A stretch of 9,894 nt of DNA, from assembly GCA_044866695.1 (NCBI GenBank), contig JBIOUF010000210.1, forward strand, positions 1-9,894. The letters run 5' to 3'. The notes below the pieces were generated by a model. That model did not search any database and was not told the origin of the DNA. It saw only the letters and a list, made by a program, of their open reading frames with translations. A program made the translations under genes and the position numbers. Within the stretch, counting starts at the first letter, position 1, and each line of letters opens with the position of its first letter. Source of the stretch: JBIOUF01 sp044866695 (GTDB lineage: Bacteria; Actinomycetota; Actinomycetes; Propionibacteriales; Nocardioidaceae). This document shows, one piece after another, positions 6,362-9,894 of the stretch.

Positions 6362-7066
6362 TCAGCGCCGGCGGACCGGCGAGAGGTCGGCGAGGGTGGC
6401 CGGCCGGCCCAGCCGGTCCTCCAGCTCGGCGACCTGCGCGAGCAGCAGCTCACCGGTGGCGATGGCGTCGGTCACGGCGCGGTGGGCGGAGTACCGCGGC
6501 AGCCCGAAGTGGCGGCGCGCGGCGTTGAGGCGCAGCGCTCCGGGGGGCGCCTCGACGTCCGGGCCGCCGAGCAGCCGCTGCTGCAGCGTGAGCGTGTCGA
6601 CGGCGACCACCGGCAGCCGCGCGTCGTACGCGGCTCGCACGGCCCGACCCAGGAAGTCCAGCTCGATCGGGGTGTAGTGGGCCAGCAGCACCCGCCCGCG
6701 CAGGGCGGCCAGCAGCGCGGGCAGGGCGTCTGCCACCGGCGGAGCGCCGGCGAGCACGTCGTCGGTCAGCCCGTGCAGGGTCGCCGAGTCGCCGACCTCG
6801 ATCCCGGAGGGGGGTCTGACCGCGATCTCGCGGGCGCCGCCGAGCACCACCTCTCCGGCCGTGACCGGAACCCACCCGACCGCCAGCACGTGGTCCCGGC
6901 GCGCCCTCAGGCCGGTGGTCTCGACGTCGACCGCGAGGAAGTCGGTCTCCCGGAACGGCGTCGCGGGTCCGGCCGGCGGCGCTGCGGCGAGGTCGCGGAC
7001 CGGTCCGGCCGGGTAGCGCCGCGGGTCGGGCGGGCCTCGCCTGCCTCGCGCCAGCCAGCGGCGCAT
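6362..7066 (-). CDS. DEDDh 3'-5' exonuclease (DnaQ / Pol III epsilon-like)
   Basis: Metal-dependent exonuclease of the DnaQ superfamily, 234 residues. Exo I is DVETTG with Asp47 and Glu49; Exo II is LLAHYTPIELDFL with Asp137; Exo III is SAHRAVTDA with His195 and Asp200. The DEDDh set is therefore complete. LHGLTDDVL (98-105) is the usual segment between Exo I and Exo II. The first 40 residues are Arg/Pro-rich and outside the domain. There is no polymerase-binding tail as in true epsilon, so this is a stand-alone nuclease for DNA repair or RNA/DNA turnover. Its ATG overlaps the stop of the preceding gene by one base (TGATG) and no Shine-Dalgarno sequence is visible, which points to translational coupling with the CBS/DUF294 protein. 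Such pairs recur across bacteria, which suggests joint function, but the biochemical link is unknown to me. Confidence 0.9.
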   Translation of the reverse strand: MRRWLARGRRGPPDPRRYPAGPVRDLAAAPPAGPATPFRETDFLAVDVETTGLRARRDHVLAVGWVPVTAGEVVLGGAREIAVRPPSGIEVGDSATLHGLTDDVLAGAPPVADALPALLAALRGRVLLAHYTPIELDFLGRAVRAAYDARLPVVAVDTLTLQQRLLGGPDVEAPPGALRLNAARRHFGLPRYSAHRAVTDAIATGELLLAQVAELEDRLGRPATLADLSPVRRR

Positions 7067-8925
7067 CAGGAGTAGACCGGTCCCAGCCGGTGCGCCAGCT
7101 GCTGCTGGACCGAGCGGACGATGGCGAAGGCGTCCTTGAGGTGTCGCCGCTGATGCTCGGTCAGCTCCGCCGGCGCGATGAAGTTGTCGGGGCGGGCACC
7201 CTCGCGGATCTGCCTCACCTGCTGGCGCAGCCGCCAGTAGGACAACAGCTCCAGCGCGTCCCGGAGGTCGGCCGCGGTCTCCTCGTCGAGGACCCCGGCC
7301 TCCTCCGCGGCGGCGAGGCGGCCGCGCGTGGACACCGCGGTCGAACCGACCCGCAGCGCGTACACCCGGGCCAGCTGCACGACCGCGGCGATGCCACGCT
7401 TGAGGTCCAGGGTGTCGCCGTGCTCGCCGGCGTGCTCCAGCACGAAGCCGCGGAAGAAGCCGAGCGGCGGCCGCACCCGCAGGGCCTGCGCGCTCAGGTA
7501 GCCGAGCAGCCGTTCGGAGACGTACTGGGAGGACGCCTCGCGCACCGCGTCGGTCAACCGCGGCTCACCGAAGAGGTGTCGCATGTCGTAGGAGATCGCC
7601 ACGTCCAGCACCGCCTTCGGCCGGGGTTCGCGAGACCACGTGGCGAACTGCCGGCGCCACCCGTCCACGGTGACCCGCCACCGCGGGTTGGTCGCCATGG
7701 CCTCGCCGGGGCAGCGCGGCCAGCCGCTCTCCTCCAGCAGGTCGGTGACCCGGCCGGCCAGCCGCGAGAACCACTCGTCGTGCCCGGGCTCCGCGAGGAC
7801 GAGCGCGTGGTCCTGGTCGGCGGCGAGCGCCTCCTCCTCGCGCGCGACCGAGCCGAGCACGACCCAGCTGTACGGCGCGGGCGCAGGGCCCAGCTCGGCC
7901 TCCACCAGCGCCACCAGGCGGCGCCTGACGGCGTCGCCCAACGCGGTCACGACCCGGCTGATGTCTGCCGCAGAGGCGTCGCGGTCCACCAGCTCGCCCA
8001 GCACGGAGGGGATGCGATGGGCGAGCGCGACCACCCCGGCCACCGTGGCCTGCCGTCCGATGTCGGCGGCCAGGTAGACCGGGTTGGAGTTCTCCAGCCG
8101 CACCAGGTCCGTGGTGGTGAGGACGCCCGACGGCGAACCGCGGTCGTCGACGACGGGCAGGTGGTGGATGCCGCGGCTGACCATCTCCAGCAGCGCCTCG
8201 AAGGCCAGGGCATCGTCGCGCAGCGTGAACGCCGGGGAGGTCATCACCTCTCCCACGGGGCGGCGGGGGTCGAGGCCGACGGCGAGGACGCGGGTGCGGA
8301 GATCGCGGTCGGTGACGATGCCGCGCACCCCGGTCTCGTCGGTGACCAGGATGCTGGAGACGCCGGACCGGGACATGGTGGCCGCGGCCTCCTCGACCGT
8401 GGCGTCCGGAGGGGTCGTCACCGGGTCGCCGGACACCAGCTGCTGCACGCTGGTGCCGAGCACGGTGGCGCCGGACGCGGCCTGCTGCAGGTTGGCGATC
8501 GCCCGCGACAGCCGGCTGTGGTGGGTGGCGGCGTAGAACGTGGCGAAGCCCGGGTCCTCCCGGGCGAGGGTGTGGAAGGACTCGGAGGGCAGCACGACGA
8601 GGAGGGTGTCCTCCGTGGCGGTGCAGCGGTGCCGCGTGGGGCGGCCTTCGATGAGCCAGCTCATCCCGAACGCGGCGCCGGCCCCGACCCGCTCGATCAG
8701 GCCGCCCGCCTCGTCCACGACCTCGACCGCCCCGGACCGTACGACGTACAGGCCCGCACCTTCCTCACCCGCGTCCAGCACTACGGTGCCGCGGCGTGCG
8801 TAGCGCAGCGTGCACTGCCGGGGCAGCCCGTCCAGGACGTCCTTGGGCAGGGTGTCGAAGGGCGCCTGCTGGGCCAAGAAGTCCCGGATCTCCAGCAGCT
8901 CCACGTCCATGGCGGACATCGTCAC
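7066..8925 (-). CDS. Cyclic-nucleotide-binding-like / CBS pair / DUF294 nucleotidyltransferase-like protein
   Basis: Predicted cytoplasmic signalling protein, 619 residues. Residues about 25-135 form a CRP-type cNMP-binding fold. Residues about 165-280 form a CBS pair (DPVTTPPDATVEEAAATM, then VTDRDLRTRV; VGEVMTSPAFTL, then GVLTTTDLVRLE), likely binding an adenine nucleotide. Residues about 320-455 form a GlnD-like nucleotidyltransferase core with GSVAREEEALAADQDHAL (Gly358, Ser359, Asp370, Asp372). Residues about 465-615 are the helical DUF294 C-terminal domain. The GS...DxD motif is intact, so nucleotidyl transfer is possible, with unknown target. In the cNMP domain the usual Glu of the phosphate-binding cassette is replaced (FGMSW), so cAMP binding is doubtful. 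The GTG at 8925 follows the HelR-like stop by 15 bases; in-frame ATG codons at 8919 and 8910 are alternatives and none has a strong ribosome binding site. The downstream exonuclease overlaps by one base. Confidence 0.88.
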   Translation of the reverse strand: MTMSAMDVELLEIRDFLAQQAPFDTLPKDVLDGLPRQCTLRYARRGTVVLDAGEEGAGLYVVRSGAVEVVDEAGGLIERVGAGAAFGMSWLIEGRPTRHRCTATEDTLLVVLPSESFHTLAREDPGFATFYAATHHSRLSRAIANLQQAASGATVLGTSVQQLVSGDPVTTPPDATVEEAAATMSRSGVSSILVTDETGVRGIVTDRDLRTRVLAVGLDPRRPVGEVMTSPAFTLRDDALAFEALLEMVSRGIHHLPVVDDRGSPSGVLTTTDLVRLENSNPVYLAADIGRQATVAGVVALAHRIPSVLGELVDRDASAADISRVVTALGDAVRRRLVALVEAELGPAPAPYSWVVLGSVAREEEALAADQDHALVLAEPGHDEWFSRLAGRVTDLLEESGWPRCPGEAMATNPRWRVTVDGWRRQFATWSREPRPKAVLDVAISYDMRHLFGEPRLTDAVREASSQYVSERLLGYLSAQALRVRPPLGFFRGFVLEHAGEHGDTLDLKRGIAAVVQLARVYALRVGSTAVSTRGRLAAAEEAGVLDEETAADLRDALELLSYWRLRQQVRQIREGARPDNFIAPAELTEHQRRHLKDAFAIVRSVQQQLAHRLGPVYS

Positions 8926-8940
8926 ACGGCGGTGTCCGGC

Positions 8941-9894
8941 TCACGAGCTGATCAGCAGCACCAGCCGCTGGGTCGCCCGGCTCATCGCGACGTAGCGGTC
9001 GACGACCCCCTCCGTGCCGGTGCCGAACGCCTCCGGGTCGACCAGGACCACCAGGTCGAACTCGAGCCCCTTCGACAGCTCCGGGGTGAGCCACCGGATG
9101 CGGGCGTCCGCCGGCACCGAGCCCCGGTCGACCTCGCCGAGGCCGATGACACAGGCGGTCCCGTCGGCATGCTCGTCGAGCCAGGCGCCGTGGACCGGGC
9201 CCAGGTCCGACACCGGTCGGTGCTCGACGGGTACGCCGCCGGTGCGGATGGAGGTGGGGACGTTGGCGTCGGGGAACACCGCCTTGATGACCGGCTCGGC
9301 CGCAGCCATGACCTCGGCCGGGGTCCGGTAGTTGATGCGCAGGGTGGCCACCTCGACGTTGTCGAGCCCGACGCGCCGGAGCCGCTCCGGCCATGGCTCG
9401 GGGAACCCGTGCCTGGCCTGCGCGCGGTCTCCGACGACGGTGAGGCTACGGGACGGGCAGCGCAGCAGCAGCATCTGCCACTCCGCGTCGGTCAGCTCCT
9501 GGGCCTCGTCGACCACGACGTGGGCGAACGGTCCGGCGAGCAGGTCGGGGTCGGCGCCCGGCAGGGCGCCCTCGTCGACCCACTTCTCGCGCAGGTCGTC
9601 GCCGCGCAGCATCGACATCACGTGCATCTCGGAGTCGTCGTTGATGATCAGCTCGTCCACGACCTCGGCCATCACCTCCTCCGGCGTGCGGTAGTTGATG
9701 CTCAGCGACGCCAGCGAGACCTGGTCCAGCCCCACCCGCTCGAGCCGTTCCTGCCAGGACTCGGTGAACCCGTGCCTGGCCTGGGCGCGGTCCCCCACGA
9801 TGGTGAGGCTGCGCGACGGGCAGCGCAGGAGCAGCATCTGCCACTCCGCGTCGGTCAGCTCCTGCGCCTCGTCGACGACGATGTGCGCGAACGG
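8941..9894 (-). CDS. helR: HelR-like RNA polymerase-recycling motor ATPase (partial, with internal tandem duplication)
   Basis: The C-terminal 317 codons of a UvrD/HelD-like superfamily 1 motor; the frame stays open through the right edge. HelR proteins of Streptomyces and Mycobacterium abscessus remove rifamycins from RNA polymerase and recycle stalled polymerase. Family signatures seen are DEAQELTDAEWQMLLLRCPS (motif II), VGDRAQARHGF (III), INYRTPEEV (IV), PDANVPTSIR, LTPELSKGLEFDLVVLVDPEAF (V) and DRYVAMSRATQRLVLL (VI). The odd point is that motifs II-IV occur twice, as a 121-residue in-frame tandem duplication, before the single motif V/VI. The Walker A part lies outside the window. It is upstream of, and probably cotranscribed with, the CBS/DUF294 and exonuclease genes. 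The HelR call rests on remembered family sequence; a HelD-like relative is the alternative. Confidence 0.8.
   Translation of the reverse strand, partial: PFAHIVVDEAQELTDAEWQMLLLRCPSRSLTIVGDRAQARHGFTESWQERLERVGLDQVSLASLSINYRTPEEVMAEVVDELIINDDSEMHVMSMLRGDDLREKWVDEGALPGADPDLLAGPFAHVVVDEAQELTDAEWQMLLLRCPSRSLTVVGDRAQARHGFPEPWPERLRRVGLDNVEVATLRINYRTPAEVMAAAEPVIKAVFPDANVPTSIRTGGVPVEHRPVSDLGPVHGAWLDEHADGTACVIGLGEVDRGSVPADARIRWLTPELSKGLEFDLVVLVDPEAFGTGTEGVVDRYVAMSRATQRLVLLISS
9301..9894 (-). repeat. Diverged 363-bp in-frame tandem duplication within the HelR-like gene
   Basis: The stretch 9664-9894 and the stretch 9301-9531 encode the same 77-residue block, offset by exactly 363 bases (121 codons). 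Of 77 residues, 64 are identical, and 41 of the first 43. In DNA, 9841-9894 differs from 9478-9531 at 4 of 54 bases, while the motif IV end is clearly more diverged. Between them, 9532-9663 encodes 44 residues (VVDELIINDDSEM to DPDLLAG) that normally precede motif II in HelR proteins. The junction lies at about 9660-9666, where VMAE runs straight into VVDELI. The unit may continue beyond the right edge. Confidence 0.9.

Noticed and set aside
9301..9894. The repeated DNA as an insertion sequence or mobile element
   Set aside because: The repeat is fully coding, in frame and encodes helicase motifs. There are no terminal inverted repeats, target duplications or transposase. It is an internal gene duplication.

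Overview
The window looks like chromosomal DNA from a high-GC actinobacterium, perhaps Nocardioides or a relative. The reasons are the strong G/C third-position bias, several GTG starts, a lipoprotein signal with a Gly/Asp-rich linker, and a HelR-type RNA polymerase motor protein. The taxon is an inference from style and gene content, not from a marker gene. No RNA genes, CRISPR arrays, insertion sequences or integrases were seen, and no stretch longer than about 185 bases lacks a gene.

Left part (1-2661): a sugar ABC transporter substrate-binding lipoprotein (minus strand) is divergently paired with a ROK-family regulator (plus strand) across a 184-base control region. This is a common arrangement for a carbohydrate uptake operon with its local regulator. 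The ATPase and permease genes would lie left of the window. The control region holds two similar promoter-like elements, a 15-bp inverted repeat over the regulator's own -35 element, and a tandem GTTGATC direct repeat near the transporter start.

Middle (2663-6262, minus): one 1199-residue protein with an unusual architecture. It has six 46-residue repeats that look like beta-propeller blades, then a nucleotide pyrophosphatase/phosphodiesterase-type alkaline phosphatase domain with a complete set of metal ligands, then about 280 residues that I do not recognise. Its stop codon is one base from the stop of the convergent ROK gene. It starts 99 bases downstream of the next minus-strand operon, and that gap contains three palindromes.

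Right part (6362-9894, minus): a tightly packed three-gene unit. In transcription order it is the C-terminal part of a HelR-like motor ATPase (running off the right edge), a cNMP-like/CBS/DUF294 nucleotidyltransferase-like signalling protein, and a DEDDh 3'-5' exonuclease. The last two overlap by one base (TGATG), and this pair recurs in many bacteria.

The most unusual signal is in the HelR-like gene. A 363-bp (121-codon), in-frame, diverged tandem duplication gives the polypeptide two copies of helicase motifs II, III and IV ahead of a single motif V/VI. The visible parts of the two copies are 83% identical in protein (64 of 77 residues). This is either a real rearranged motor, a chimera between two helR paralogues, or an assembly artefact. 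The second notable item is the propeller-phosphodiesterase fusion. I see no clear evidence of a wholly new multi-gene system.
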